64,000 nt of DNA from Sphagnum compactum (lineage: Eukaryota > Bryophyta > Sphagnopsida > Sphagnales). Positions 12,441-25,800 of this stretch are shown piece after piece; within the stretch, counting starts at the first letter, position 1; each line of letters begins with the position of its first letter. Made by a program: the position numbers and the translations under genes. A model generated the notes under the pieces. The model was not told the origin of the DNA. It worked only from the letters and a program-made list of their open reading frames with translations, and made no database searches. The stretch lies in NCBI GenBank assembly GCA_965153455.1, contig OZ234503.1, positions 8,400,157 through 8,464,156 on the forward strand. Direction: 5' to 3'.

Positions 12441-14682
12441 TTGTGTGAAGTGGGCCTAAATCCCTCCCACTCACAAGGAGTACCCATAATATTTTAAGAG
12501 GGATATTCATTGATATAAGGGTTCTCTCCAAAATTCAAATACAAGTTAGAAAATTTCTTTTGAGTGCCTTGACAATGCTTTGGAGACTATAGTAGGAGTA
12601 AAGATTATTATGCCCTATGATGATAGATAGGTCAAGCTCAAATGAGCTATAAAAACCCCAAAACATTAAAAGGAAAGCTTTTTTTGCATTGTTCTTTGGG
12701 TCTTGTGGAAAAGACATGCACTTAATGAGACATGTTTTATTTGCCCATGATTGCAAAGCTGAAAATTCTTCATTTAAAAAAAATAAAATAAAAAATCTTC
12801 TGTGCAAAACTACAACAAAAAGTGTCCATGCATGCACGTCAAGTGATTTCAATGAATTTTGAATGAATTCCTTAGTTAGTTGTGATGAATTGAACTCAAT
12901 AAGAAAACAATGAATTCATTGAAGATTTAATGAACGAGGACTAGTGAACTGCACTCACATTTTGTAATAATATTATAATATAAAGTTTGACATACGCAAA
13001 GATTAAACTTTTGTGATGTCTTCTATGAAACTACCACTTGTCAAATATACAAATATTCAACAAACATGAGAGAAAAATGTGGTCCCAAAAAACCAACCCA
13101 AATATGTACACACATATTATTTGGTCAATAATCCCTAGTCTAGCCTTCTTCCTCCAATCCCTCCTCTAACCATTTTTCATCCATTTACAAGAAGGTCATG
13201 TGATTTTTCATCCACCAACAAGAGGGGTTATGTCATCACTCTCGAACCACGGCGCTCACAAATGTCCACGACCTATTCATGGGACCTTGTGTGCTGTTGC
13301 TGGTTCCCTAGTCCGTCCATAATATCTCCCATGTGTTTCATTAAATTGTGATTAGATAAATAACAAGTGATTAACTTGCACTCGGATATTATACACTAAC
13401 CGGGCATGTGTCATTCATTCATAACTTGGACGTCTGGGACGACCTCATCCCAAGACTTAGTGAATACGCCTGCCCTATTGCCTGCCCGGTTATGACATTG
13501 CCATGCCGGGCATGGTTGCACAAGAAGAGCTCGAACGTAGAAAATATCATTGGGAATGATCGGATGGATGGATGTTTGTGTGACCAGACTACCCAGCCTT
13601 TAAGCCGCCGACACTAAGTTGGTGGAGACTATGGTAGTTCTCATTGGTACCTCCGACGGAATATGTTTAAAATTGAACAAATTGTCACGGTTCTTTAGGG
13701 TGGGCAAGAGGATTTGTTTCTATTTTACCGAGTTGTTTGGGGAAAAAAAACCAAAGGTATTAGTCGGTTTTGTTTGACCTATTTGGATGGCCTTTTTATA
13801 AGGAGGAAGGCCGTGGCCATGGCCAAGGTCGGGGGACCACCGAGGCCCAAGGTTAGCCAGACGAACTTGCTCAAAAAAAGTAAAAGGGACGAATATTTCA
13901 GAGGAGTTAAGCCAATGCGTACTCCATGTGTCAATGAAGTAGCTTGCATTTGACCCGGCCTCCTCCTTCCTTTCCTGGGTCCCTCTTGGTTTCCTTACCT
14001 CTTTTTTCCATAATAATAGGAAAAAATTAATAATTTTTTAATTTAAAAAATAATTTTTGAACAGTTATAGGAATGCATGGATGAATATTTTTAGTCCATA
14101 CAAAAAAAGAAGGGTCAAACTCCTAAATGAATGAATAGATGAAACATGAGATCTCCATGGGATACTTGGTCTCATGGGATGCTTTACTAAATCCTGAATA
14201 AGGACAGGGGGAGACGATGCCAGCCACCCCCAGTTCTGCTTCTATGAAGGAACTGCCATTTGGAGCCTTGATGACAGAAAGAAGAACTCACTCACTCACT
14301 CCACAGTAGGTAGGTATGTAATGTAAGTAGCCGTTTGGATTGCCAGGAGTAGCCTAGTAGTGGATTTCCTAATGATAGGCATGGCCACTGCATTTTTGTG
14401 CTCAGAATGACATTGCATTGGGAACCCCAAGCTCCCCTCTCTAATCATCATCATCATCATCCATCATCCATCATCAGCAGGGAATCGATATAATGAAATA
14501 AATGATAACAAAGTGCAAAGAACCCACAGAGAGAGAGAGAGAGAGAGAATTGTACCAAACCAAAAGGAAGGAAGAAAGGAAAGTCACCATTCTCTTGCAC
14601 AGAACGCAATGATAAATAAAAGAAGGAGATGGTTAGGCATTTCAATTTGAAGGGTTGTTACCTTTGTGGTTTTTAGAAGCAG
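12441..14682. other. Gene-free stretch with GA microsatellite
   Basis: Short unrecognised frames only. A (GA)n run lies at 14528-14548 and a CAT/ATC run near 14446-14474. Sequence near 13400-13950 is richer in GC than its surroundings, but its frames (up to 79 codons) match nothing I know. No RNA gene was seen. Confidence 0.5.
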
Positions 14683-15376
14683 GCCACAGTAAATGGAATT
14701 TTATTAAATCTCATCAGTATGAAATGCTGAAACTCAGCATTTATTGCACAAGGTTCGACAGTAATTACGTAGTAGCAGTGGAGGTGCTCAGGAAAAATCG
14801 AAGACACGATGAAACTCAGTTTCCTACCAAAATTGATGGTTTTCTGAGTTTCATCCCCACTTGAATGCTATTGTACTTTTTTGCACGTTTCTAAAAATCT
14901 CACCCTGCGTATGACCAAACTCAGGGTTCGTGTTTTCCTTACTTTACGAATAACTCTACCATGTTGGGGGTTTTTTTTAGGTAGTCAAGGTAACCTATAT
15001 CATCAGCCTGGTGTTAATCTGAAAATTGCTTGTTACAATGTGACAATGAGTTTTACATACTAGTCAAGGCATATGTATCAGCATGGTATATAAGATATAT
15101 CCGCAAAGTCAGGAAAAGACAGCACCAGTACCCTGAGTTTGGTCATAAACAGGGTGAGATTTAACAAAAACCTGCAAAAAAGTGCATTAGCATTAAGGGG
15201 GAGTGAAACTCAGAAAACCATTTTGACCCCTTCTTTTTTCCTGAGCGACTCCACTGCTGCTACATATATTTTCACTGCTCCTACCTGTACAGCTACTATA
15301 ATTCCTCTCGAACCTTGTGCATTAAGATTTAATAAAATTTCATTACTTTATAGATACCACTAAAAGAGGGATTAGG
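14683..15376. mobile_element. Fold-back (long inverted repeat) element, non-autonomous, about 0.7 kb
   Basis: The left arm (about 14690-14935) is the diverged reverse complement of the right arm (about 15134-15372). Matching landmarks include AATTTTATTAAATCT, GCACAAGGTTCGA, GTAGCAGTGGAG against GCAGCAGTGGAG, GCTCAGGAAAAA, GGTTTTCTGAGTTTCA, ATCTCACCCTG and TGACCAAACTCAGGG. About 200 bp in the middle are unpaired. There is no coding capacity, so this looks like a MITE or fold-back element moved by some other element. The left arm carries an extra palindromic stretch (TGCTGAAACTCAGCA) that the right arm lacks but the relative at 26.9 kb shares. Exact ends and target-site duplication could not be set. 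Confidence 0.75.
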
Positions 15377-16735
15377 GGGTGAAAGGAGGCCCAAAGACAG
15401 GGTGAATTTGAGAATTTCTCTATTTAATCCGAATTTTTTTCAAACCTACCAGGATGTGGGCTGGAAAGAGATCCCTCAAGATTTTAGATATAAGTACCCA
15501 ACAAATGAAATCGGACATCTGCAAGGGTTGACTACAAAGACAAGTAGAAGCCAAACCCAATTGCCATTGTTTGACTTAGAAGGAAGGAAGGATGATTGAG
15601 GAAATGAAGGTGCTTGACTTGATATCAAATTTGATAATCAATTTTATGGGAATTTGTTCAACTTTTATTCCAAGAAAGCACAATGAGGAAGAAAGGGAAA
15701 CATAAAATGATAGAGAAAAAAAGTCCTATTTGAATTGTTAAGTTTCAAATATCAAGTTTCATCATGCCTTTCCATTGTAAGCAACAATTATTAGGTTTTT
15801 TTTCTTCATGTTGGAATGTGCACTTCTACACTTCGATTGCTACTATGCTCCAATTTGACAATTACCTGTAACTTAGTATTATTTGCATCATCTCGATTCT
15901 CCCTTCTCCCACTCAACAATGTGAGTTGTTACAAGAGCTTGCAAATCAACTACTTCCACCATATTGATTTCTTTCAAATCCTTTTTGCATTCCCCCATCA
16001 ACTTTGCATTTTCTTCGAACTTTGATGTTCCTCATTTATTCTCCCCAATTTTTCGACTTGGCAAATATTTCACCAAAACACATTATCAAATTCCTCCTCA
16101 TTTTTGCAAGAGCCATTGGGTTTCCATTTGTTTACATAGGCAATAGAGTGTTTTTTTTCATTTCAAAGCAACGAATTAAAAAAATATTGTCTTAGCTTTT
16201 GTGTTTTTGAAAAACGCCAAGGGCCCATCGCACCTCATTGCTAACCATGCCCTTTGTACACACATTCTTGGGAACCCAAGATCCACATGTTAGGGTCTAA
16301 TCTCAAATTTTGCCAATGTTAGTGCTTTTGTTTAAATTCTAAAAATTCCAATGAAAATAATAGGGGCATTTCTTTACTTTTATAGAGAACCTTGGGTTCT
16401 AAAAAAAAAAATCAGAACTGACATGGTTCCCATTCCACATATACATGGGAACTGGGAACCTAGTGTCAAGTCTGATTTTGTCAGGAAAATAAATAAATAA
16501 ATAAAAATCAGACTTGGTTTCCATCCAATTCTTACTAACCCAGACTAGAACCCGTGGTTAATTGCCAATACCTCCAATCGAGTCCTTACTAATTGGAAGC
16601 CGTGGTGGGTTTGACCCAAGGCCAAAGCAGGTCACCCAGCCTAAGACTGGTCAGAACCCAAGTCAATTGACCCAAGTGACAAGCTATCGGCAATATCTCA
16701 AAGGGCAAACCCAATGTGGTAAAGAACACAGCATG
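15377..16735. other. AT-rich gene-free stretch
   Basis: Only short unrecognised frames. The sequence right of the fold-back element (GGGGTGAAAGGAGGCCCAAA) is also found beside the 27 kb relative, so the repeat family reaches to about 15400. Nothing else was identified. Confidence 0.5.
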
Positions 16736-17092
16736 ATTATTTTTACTCGCTTACCAATGGGTTTAAACTCAAGACCTTTGTCGTACCAAACAAAGGCCAA
16801 ATCACTAATCCATAGCTTAGCAAATCGGTTTAAACTCATAAACTTAAGACCTTTGGTGTATCAAACAAAGGCCGTATCACTAATCCATAAAGGACATGGC
16901 ATGATTAGAATGATTTTTACTCGCTTAGCAAATCGGTTTAAACTCATAAACTCAAGACCTTTGGTGTACCAAACAAATCCATAAAGGACATGGCATGATT
17001 AGCATGATTTTTACTCGCTTAGCAAATCGGTTTAAACTCATAAACTCAAGACCTTTGGTGTACCAAACAAAGGCCGTATCACTAATCCCCCT
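16736..17092. repeat. Tandem array, about 4 copies of a 60-120 bp unit
   Basis: Each copy has the core GCTTAGCAAATCGGTTTAAA, then ACTCAAGACCTTTGGTGTA and CCAAACAAAGGCCGTATCAC. Some copies add a spacer containing AAAGGACATGGCATGATTAG. The first copy (16736-16810) is most diverged, the last three are nearly identical, and one lacks the middle GGCCGTATCACTAATC part. This suggests unequal exchange. Confidence 0.85.
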
Positions 17093-20000
17093 ATCACTCT
17101 TAAGAAAACATTTTATTTATAAATACTCTTCTGGGATTTGAAGTATAAACGTGGCATAAAGGCCAAGAGTTCCCATACAAAGGGAGGGATGTGTTACATT
17201 TGGTCGACATTCATGCAAGTCACCAACCAACAACACAAAGGAAGGTCACAAGCGGCTTTCGTATATTGACCGAGGGTTCTTCCATCATATGTTGGTCATT
17301 GAGGCGTATATTGCACGTTTCAGAGTTAAGTATTAATAAAAGAAGGGAACACAAACACATAACCAAAGTTCTCTCCCCTCACCCTCCCCTCCCCCAAAAA
17401 TGTCCACTATTATCATTATTTTTTATTTTTTTAATATAATTTTAAATTGGTATCAACTCACTAGAAGCTTTTTAAGGGGGGGTTTGGGCCATCATACTCT
17501 ATTAGTAGCCAAAAATAAGCATACTATAATAACTTGGCTACTCACACCATAGGTATGGGTAGCCAAAAATAAGTGGGCTATTATAAAACCTTTGCTCTAG
17601 ATTTGGGGGTTGGGGGGGGTAAGTAACTAATGGAAAAACTTAGGCGGTGTAGGGGACCATCTATTTTAGGGTAAATTTTATTTTTGTCTTTACCTTTTAC
17701 GACCATTACTATTTTACCGTTATGTGTAGCCAGAAAAATAGGGGATGTACTTAAAACTGGATTTGATCTGCCGTTCTAGAAGGGGATGATTTTTCTTGTT
17801 TGAGTCGTCCGTAAAATTTGCCCCCCAGATTTTTAGGGCTCCTTCTTCTATGAAAACTGGCAGTCAGTTTTGGAAACTTCTGATATCATCACACTCATTG
17901 TCAACCTGACATACACCAAAACTGAAATTTTTTTTAACACAAAGATTTCCCGTGACAAAGTGAGGTACTATTGTGGGGAAATGTGGAGGACACACTGGGA
18001 ACTTGGGGAATGAGTAAAGAACCCATTGGGAACTTGCAAAAACAAGTTGGGAACCCATTGGGAACTTGATGAGAATATTGATGGTAAAAAAGGGCTTGAT
18101 GTAAACCCTAAACCCTAAACCCTTTTAGGAGAGAACATATATCTTACACCTTAAAACCTGAGGGCACTAATTCTTGCAAATTAAATGGGGGCATGGTGAA
18201 CCTTTTCTTCTCTATAAGGTGGGCCTTCCAAATACATTACAAAATTATGGCTAGGATTTGACCAAAATGTGTTTATTATTATTATTATTATTTTCTAAAT
18301 CGTTGAATTTATCTACCACCACCCCCAACCTTTATTGTCATGAAATGACCTTTGCCCTTGCCCATTATGTTAGGTGTGTCAACTAGCTCGCCCTAATGCA
18401 CTTGGTGAAACTCGGTGCCTTACCACCAACATAACGGGTATGGGCTCGATCATCCCATAGTATGAAAAATTCTCCTTATCCGAGCAGGTCCTAAAGCTCC
18501 TACAACAAATCTCTATAAAACACTACACTCTTTTACCTTCAAAAATTCAACCATTGATTTGCAAGTTTAATGCAAAAGTCATTGCCTTAGGCAAAGACTT
18601 CAAAGGATGTTTTGGTTCACATGTGAAGAAAAAAGACTCTCAACCTTCATCCATTCTTCATCCATTCTTCATCCTTCTAGGTATCCCTATTGACATCTTT
18701 CATAGGGCAATTGACAATATAGGTACATTTTTTTATGCACATTGCCCCCTTTGTTAGTATGTTACCACCCATTTTGCATAGTCAAGAACCAATTGGGAAT
18801 CCCAAATGGAAATTTTTCCAAGTTGTTTTTTAATGTAGGAGCTCCTTTGACTTTGAAGTTCATACCATAAATGACCCATCTATAGCACTAGCCCAAGTTT
18901 ACATGATGGTCTTGACAAAGAAAAGAATTGAAGCAAAAAGTTAGCTTGCAAGCACACCAAATGAGACCACATTTCATGTGGTCTATTCTTTGCTTAGAAT
19001 GTGAAATATAAATTAGTTTTTTTTTTTTTTTTTCCCTCTTAGACAATTTTTGACTTTGAAATATTTCAAGACCATTGTGGTGAAGAATGGGATTTATTTT
19101 ATGTTTGAAGTCAAAATGTTGCTTAATAAGAGTTGAAAAAATCAATGGAAAAATGAATTATGAATATTATTGGTCAACAAATGCATTGGCAAGGATTCCT
19201 TGTTTGCATATGGTATTCATCAAATGCAATTCTTAACTCATAGTTATTACTTTCATTCTATATTTGTGTTTGAATCCCTTAAAGTGTTTTTTTTTTAATT
19301 AGTGGTTGACAACTTCGTACTTCAAAGGTGAAAACATAGTTCTTAATTTCTAATTACAAGCATCTCATTTTGACTTGTTTGCTTTCAAAAATCCACAACG
19401 AACGTGATTAACCTAACATTGAATAATTAAGATATTCCCAAATTAATTAGCCTATATCCCTAATATGGTGGTATTGAGTTTTTGCAACCAACTATAACCT
19501 TCCAAATTAGACTATCACAATACCCCCAAAAAAAAAAAACCCCTCATATTTAGGCTAGTAGGTATGGTAGCCCCTTGATTACAACCAAGAGAGAGAGAGA
19601 GAGATAGATTCAAGAAGTTTAAGATTTCCCCTCACCTTGGCCAATCTTAACTACCTGGGGAGGAAAGAGGAAGGTGTAGGTATAAAACTTGGGGAACTTC
19701 CTGGGAACTTTTTAGTTTGGGAACTTGGGGAACTTGGGAACTTGGGGAACTCTGACTCTTTTGCTTATCACTTAGGTATTGGGGGAGGTTTAAAAAAAGG
19801 CCACTTTTAATTATTTGTGCTGGCAAAAAATTCTAGAAGTTGCAAAATCTATCCCGTTATGTAAGTAGTAGCCTATGTATCACATTATCCGTGAAGTTGT
19901 TTAATATAACAATTTGTGTGTTTTTGGTCTGCACATTCGTACTACTACCATCCCCACATCATCCAAAAAGCAAAAATGAAGGTTCTTCCTGTTCTTCTCT

Positions 20001-20251
20001 CCTACATTTGTGTTCTTTTGGAGACTTTGTCCGTATGTGAGAGACTTGTCACTTTGTGCTTGTCTTCTACCAAACCTTCCCCCGATCACAACGGCATGTT
20101 ATATGGCGATTGAGTTATTATGCTAACGTGCAACCACACATAGGTGCGTTACACTCTTGGTGATGTGTGTGTTGTGGTGTGTGACCCATCTATCTTCTCA
20201 TCACCTCCACCTTCTTCTATCCCCTTCTTTTATTCCTTTTTCCCTTTTTAA
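17093..20251. other. Gene-poor stretch with telomere-like tract and GGGAACTTGG minisatellites
   Basis: Short clusters built on GGGAACTTG occur at about 17995-18068 and 19688-19750. Three perfect units of the plant telomere repeat lie at 18103-18123. ATT microsatellite at about 18272-18292, T-run near 19018-19034, GA run near 19590-19603. No frame here resembles a known protein. Confidence 0.55.
18103..18123. repeat. Interstitial telomere-like repeat, three CCCTAAA units
   Basis: Three back-to-back AAACCCT units, the Arabidopsis-type plant telomere repeat. They lie within 100 bp of a GGGAACTTG cluster and far from any promoter recognised here, so a telo-box role is less likely than a scar of repair or chance. 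Confidence 0.8.
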
Positions 20252-20440
20252 GCCAAACTTAGGTTTCCTCATTTTTTTTTTAAAAAGAAAAAAAAGAAAA
20301 AAAAAGGAGAGTCTTTCTTTCTCAAATCTCTCATGACCACATAAGAGCCTAACTTAGGTTTCCTCATTTTTTTTAAAAAGAAAAAAAAGAAAAAAAAAGG
20401 AGAGTCTTTCTTTCTCAAATCTCTCATGACCACATAAGAG
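20252..20440. repeat. 94-bp tandem duplication
   Basis: Two nearly identical units start at about 20252 and 20346. Each has ACTTAGGTTTCCTCATTTT, an A-rich tract, then GGAGAGTCTTTCTTTCTCAA and ATCTCTCATGACCACATAAG. Differences are almost only in homopolymer length, so this is a young duplication. Confidence 0.9.
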
Positions 20441-23400
20441 ATTTGAGTCACAATAGTTTAGTGAAAAAGAAAGAGCTATAGAAGCTTCTATTGGAATCAT
20501 ACCCCACCCCACCCCACCCCACCCATCCACCCTTTTCTTCAATTGCATACATGTGTCACTATTAGACACCACCATCGTTCAAGTCCTTCCCAAGCTTACT
20601 TCACGATATGGAAGTAAATATTAAAACGGTTTCAAAGGACTTAAACCACTCCGACATATTTCCTAGTGCATTTGGAGGGTGCGTTATGTATACCTGAAAA
20701 ACAAAAGGAGGGCTCTTACGTTCTACTCCATAACCACGAGTGGGAAAATTATGCCTACTTATAGGTGTAAGATCCCTCCCACTCTTATGGAGTAGGTGTA
20801 AAATCACTTCCCCAAGGGCCTTCCCTACGACATCAAAATCTACGTACTAATAATAATAAAAATATGAATTCCCTAGTTAACCACCGTGGTTAGTTACATA
20901 CTCATCATCCACATGCTTTTTTATCGACCTAATTGTTGCTATATGGGCTACTTAAGTACCTACCCTAGGTACTTCCCTTCTCGCAACCCCGTTACGTTCC
21001 TTAAACTATGTCCCTATGAGACGTACGTACTCACATAGTAAGTTGCCAATGTAATGTAGGTTTAGGTCAAAACTAACGTTGTGTGGGTATATCTATTATC
21101 CTAATATACATGTATGCATATAACTAGGTAAATATATACCCTACTCGACTAATAAAACTTTTTGGTTGCCCTTTCACCCTACCCATTTGGTAAATATTTT
21201 TTAAATATTTTACCAAGCTAATATATACAATTGAAATTTACCCTTACCCAGAGGAGGGTATTTTTTCTTGAAAAGGGTAAATAGAAAATATATGTGAAAA
21301 TTGTTATATAAGCGTTTTCATATTTTGCAATGTATGTGATTGTGATGGATTTATTAGAATTATGGTGACTAACTATTGTATATATATTTGTATTTGACAT
21401 TTAATTTTTATTCATACATCACTTACCTTTGGAAGACCTTTACCATATGCTCTTCAAGCCCTTTTTATATTTTATTATCATTTTTCATTATAAAAATGCT
21501 TTGAATATATCTTTAACTCTATTGATTGATTTGAATATAAAGTGATAATTTTCTCATAAGATGTTTGAAACTTTGCATGTTCATGTTTGCAATGACAATT
21601 GCACTAATAATTGTTTATATTCATTTTGAAATGTGCTGACTTTGTGCAAATATTGTTTTATTGTACATTTATCAACTTATATTCACATAATGCGTATACA
21701 ATAAATGATCAAATATTTATCCTTGCCTTGCCAATAGGGTAAATGTTCATTTTACCCTTACTTTTATCAAGATTTATAATTTTACAAACCTTTTATACCT
21801 TTATCTTATACCTATTTACCTTTATTAGGTTTTTTTTTTTTTTTGAAATTTTATATTTAACCTTGTTTGCCTAATATATCAAAATGGATATACTTGCTTA
21901 GCATTGGTCAAAATATGGGTATGGTTTGAGTGTACACAATAATCTCTATAACCCAACAAGGTATCTATCAACATTTGGGTATAATTAGGTATGTTGCATT
22001 GCCTCTTAACATTATACTATTTAACTCAAGTGCCCTCACCTCAAATGCAAACATTTTCACTCAACTTGGAAATGATTTTCTTCAAAGGAAAACCCAAGAG
22101 TTTTTTGGAAAGAAACATAAAAGATGTTGATTGATTAAAAATATATCTCAATTTCCAAACCTAATTCAAAAAAAAAAAATTATAACAATGGGAGTAAATT
22201 AAAAAATAAAATCATGTGTTAACTTGTAGATTGAAATGGAGGGTTGCAAATGGTTGTACCAATAGTCAAAAAAGGATTTTACACCTTTGTTGTGACTTAT
22301 GGTTTTACAAATTGGATCAAATGTGTTTTGTATATGCCATAATTAACATTCATTTACATCGAATGGGTCCTAATGTGTGGGAGTCCCCTCATTAGTGTTG
22401 GCAAGTCTTGGAATTTTTCTCAAGTTTAGGTTTAAGTTATGGATTAAGTTTTAGGGTTTTTTTAGTAAGGGTTGTGAGTTTTGTTGGAATTGCCATTGAA
22501 ACAACCAAGAAATAATAAGCTTCTTCTCAAAATTGAATTAGAACTTAAACAAGAGGTGTAACCCCATTTTAACCAAGTATAACTTTAAATAATTAACTTG
22601 ACCTTTCATTTTAGGCAAGTTATTGCATTTGATTGGTAATACATAATTTTTATTTTGTATTATGTGCATTAAATGAACAAACTAATGTTTCACAAAACAT
22701 TAATAATTAGTTATGTGTAATGGATATGGAATCAAATGTAGTCCTAAGTTTACTCAACTCCAAATCCTTTGTAAAAATGATCAAAACTCGAGCGTTTAGA
22801 AATCCAAACAATCGATCTTAAGACTGGACCCAAAAGATTGTTAAAAAAAAAAATTAAATAAAAACTGAGATCAATGGTTCCTTTTGAAAGCAAAAAACTC
22901 AACAACATTGATCCACACACTTGAGCTTTAAGAATTACATGAATTTTCTTTTTGGTTATTTCAATTTTGTTTTCAAACTCAAAAGTGATTGTGAATGAAA
23001 ATGTAAATGCTCAACAAAATGAATATAGATCTAGTATGGGTGGGTTTTGGGGTAGTAGTGATTGAGGCATGTATATGTAAGACAAACAAATAAGTCACAA
23101 GTGCAAGGAGGCAAAACATGTGTAAAAAGTTAACATGTTGAAAAGGTGAAGACATGTTTAATGGAAATGTTTTCAGCAACTTTTGTGCAACATGTGTCAT
23201 AGACATACCTGAAAAGGTGAAGAAATGGACTTTCTCAAAGAGAAAATGTGTGAAAATAGAAGACATTTTCCAATCTAAATGAAAAAAAATTTAAAAATTG
23301 AAGATGATTTCAAATGAAGAGATGGGATGCTAAAGGCTGAACAAAGTATCAAAAAAGCTCAATGTTTATCTAGGTAGCTATCATTGAAGACCAAAATATC

Positions 23401-25800
23401 ATGAACTCAAAGATATAAAGATAAGACTCTTCTTATGCTCTATGTTTTTCCATTGGATCTAAGCAAAATACAAATCTCAATGGCCACATGTTGCATGTAG
23501 TACCATATGCAAATAAAAGGTATTTGAAAACCCCATCTTTTTATCCTTTGTGACATAAATTGGACCTTCCATATTACTCACATACACATGTGTAAATTAT
23601 ATTCATGTGTGAACATTTTGATGTATTTGCATATGATGAGAGATTGGGTTGCTTCCAAATATGTACAAAGGGAAAGAATGATATGAAATCTATGGAACAA
23701 ACATGATTGAATTCTTTATTGTTTAACCTTTTTGAAGAAGGTGGACACTTGAACACACAATAAGGGCAACATAGTCCTCAAAATTTCCCCTCCATAGGGC
23801 TTGATGTTCTTTTAGTTTTGGAGGGTCCAATCACACCCCCACAACCCATTTGTGTAATTTGGTTGTTTATCATGCATACTTAGCATCTACTTGATTTAAT
23901 AAGGTATTACAATATACTAATTTATAGTGTTGTCACCATGAAAAAACAAGTCAATGTTTAGATGTTGCATTAAACTCAATCCAAGAAATGGGGTTTTTTT
24001 AATTAGATAAATTTTATTCCAAAGTGGTGGATTTTTTAATGATGAAACACGTTCTACATTTTTAAAACTTGTTTCCAAGTTATTTAAACATTATCAAATA
24101 ACAAAAAATCATTAAATTTTTTCTCATATATTTCAACAATCTTAACATTGTTTTCTTTGGTTATGTTGTGTATTAATATTTCCATTGTATTTTTTCATGG
24201 CATAAATGTATCATTACAATACAAATGTTTGTGAAGCCCACCCCAAAAAGAAGACAATAACCAACAAGCAAGAAATATTTCAATGATGTTAGTTAAAGTT
24301 GACATCATTTGTTTCTTTGGTTGACTCAAGAAGGGTAACAATTATGTTAGACCAATGGCTTGATAGAATCATGTTTGAGAATTAGGGCTTGGAAGGATCG
24401 GTCAATTTTCTCAACAAGAATCACATGGCTCATTTTGAGGTGTTAGGGGACTATCGCCCCAAAATTTGTCAAATGTTTGTAGCCATATTGGTTACAATGG
24501 GTGTCAAATTGTTTTAGCCGTAATAGCTACGATGAATGTTAATGGTCACAGTTGTTATGGACGACATCGTGCATGAAGGTCCTTATTGACCTTCGTTTCT
24601 TCTTGTATTTTAGGGGATAGTTTGATGTTGTTTGAGGTAATTCTTGGTGGAGCAATTTTTAGTACTAGTTTTGATTATGTATTCAAAGCTTATGTTTATA
24701 GTGTTTGGATCCGATGTTCGGATTTTGCATGCATGGATCATTGTGGCATCCTACAATTATGATGTAATTAGATCATAGTTAATATACCCATAGGCAATAC
24801 ATATTTTCAAAAGGAAACTTTAGCATCCAAGGAAACTTTAGCATACACTCCCATCATGCCAGGCCATAGGTGCCATCCGGCTTCAATATACCCAAATTAT
24901 TATATTTGGTGTGATAATGCAAAAGGGATCATTAGCCATTGTTTTGTTGGAGAATATCAAACTACATGGCTTTGCTACATAGTCTTGGTCCCATAAACTT
25001 GTGAAAATTCTTACATGACAATTTAACTTATGTCAACCGCATCATGTAGTACATGACAAATATGAAAGAGTGATTAGCATGTGTCATGATGAATGTTTAA
25101 GGACTTAAATAAAGTTAAAACTTGTTTTAAGTCCCACCCACATCCCAATATGAATTGTGAGTCACACTCTAAAAGAGTTTCAGGCACAGAATTAGGTAGT
25201 CATGAAAGGCACTTCCAACAAGTGTTTTTCCATTTTTTGGACATCGAAATTTTAACCCAAAGAATAGAAATTTTCATCAAATTTACACTCCCAAAAACAA
25301 AAACAAATCCCCAAATTCTTTGTCAAAAAATGAAATTTGATGGAAATTAAAAAGTGATTGATTAGATTGTTGAATCCTTTTGACGTGCATATATTATTGT
25401 CATATGATCATAAATCATTGTTTTTGTAAAACTGCGATTTTGTGACTCTCCACAAATCTGGACCAAAATTGGCAATACCCATTATACAAAATTTGTGTCC
25501 CGAGTTTGTTGTTGCATTTCATGAGAGCTATGGAAGACTCAATCTTGATATTGAACTATATCAATCAAGAGATATACAGCAAATGATAAAAGTCGATGAT
25601 ACTTAGTATCCTCATCATGCAAGCTACTACAAGCATGTGAGGTTGAATTTCATTTCCTTTTCACTTGTTATGCACAAGGCATAGAAAGGCCCACCACACC
25701 GACTCTCAAGTCATGGAAATGGGTAAAGAAGGAAATTTTGCCTCCGTAAGTCCTCTCCATCATAAGGCACATTCCAAGCTAATCTCACTATCAAATTGCC
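20441..25800. other. Very AT-rich gene-free desert
   Basis: Over 5 kb with no frame above about 95 codons and none that I can match. The sequence is AT-rich with many homopolymers (for example T-runs near 21830-21844). A short CCACC run lies near 20503-20523. No tandem array or inverted repeat was obvious by eye. Old, unrecognisable transposon remains are possible. Confidence 0.5.

Noticed and set aside
12535-12852. 105-codon minus-strand frame
   Set aside because: Composition is protein-like in part, but no motif or family was recognised and flanks give no gene structure.
16562-16984. 140-codon open frame on the plus strand
   Set aside because: Its second half is the translation of the tandem array (NRFKLIN repeated) and the first half matches nothing.
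16736-17092. Regularly spaced repeats resembling a CRISPR array
   Set aside because: The whole unit repeats, including the spacer-like parts, the period varies, and the genome is a plant. It is an ordinary tandem array.
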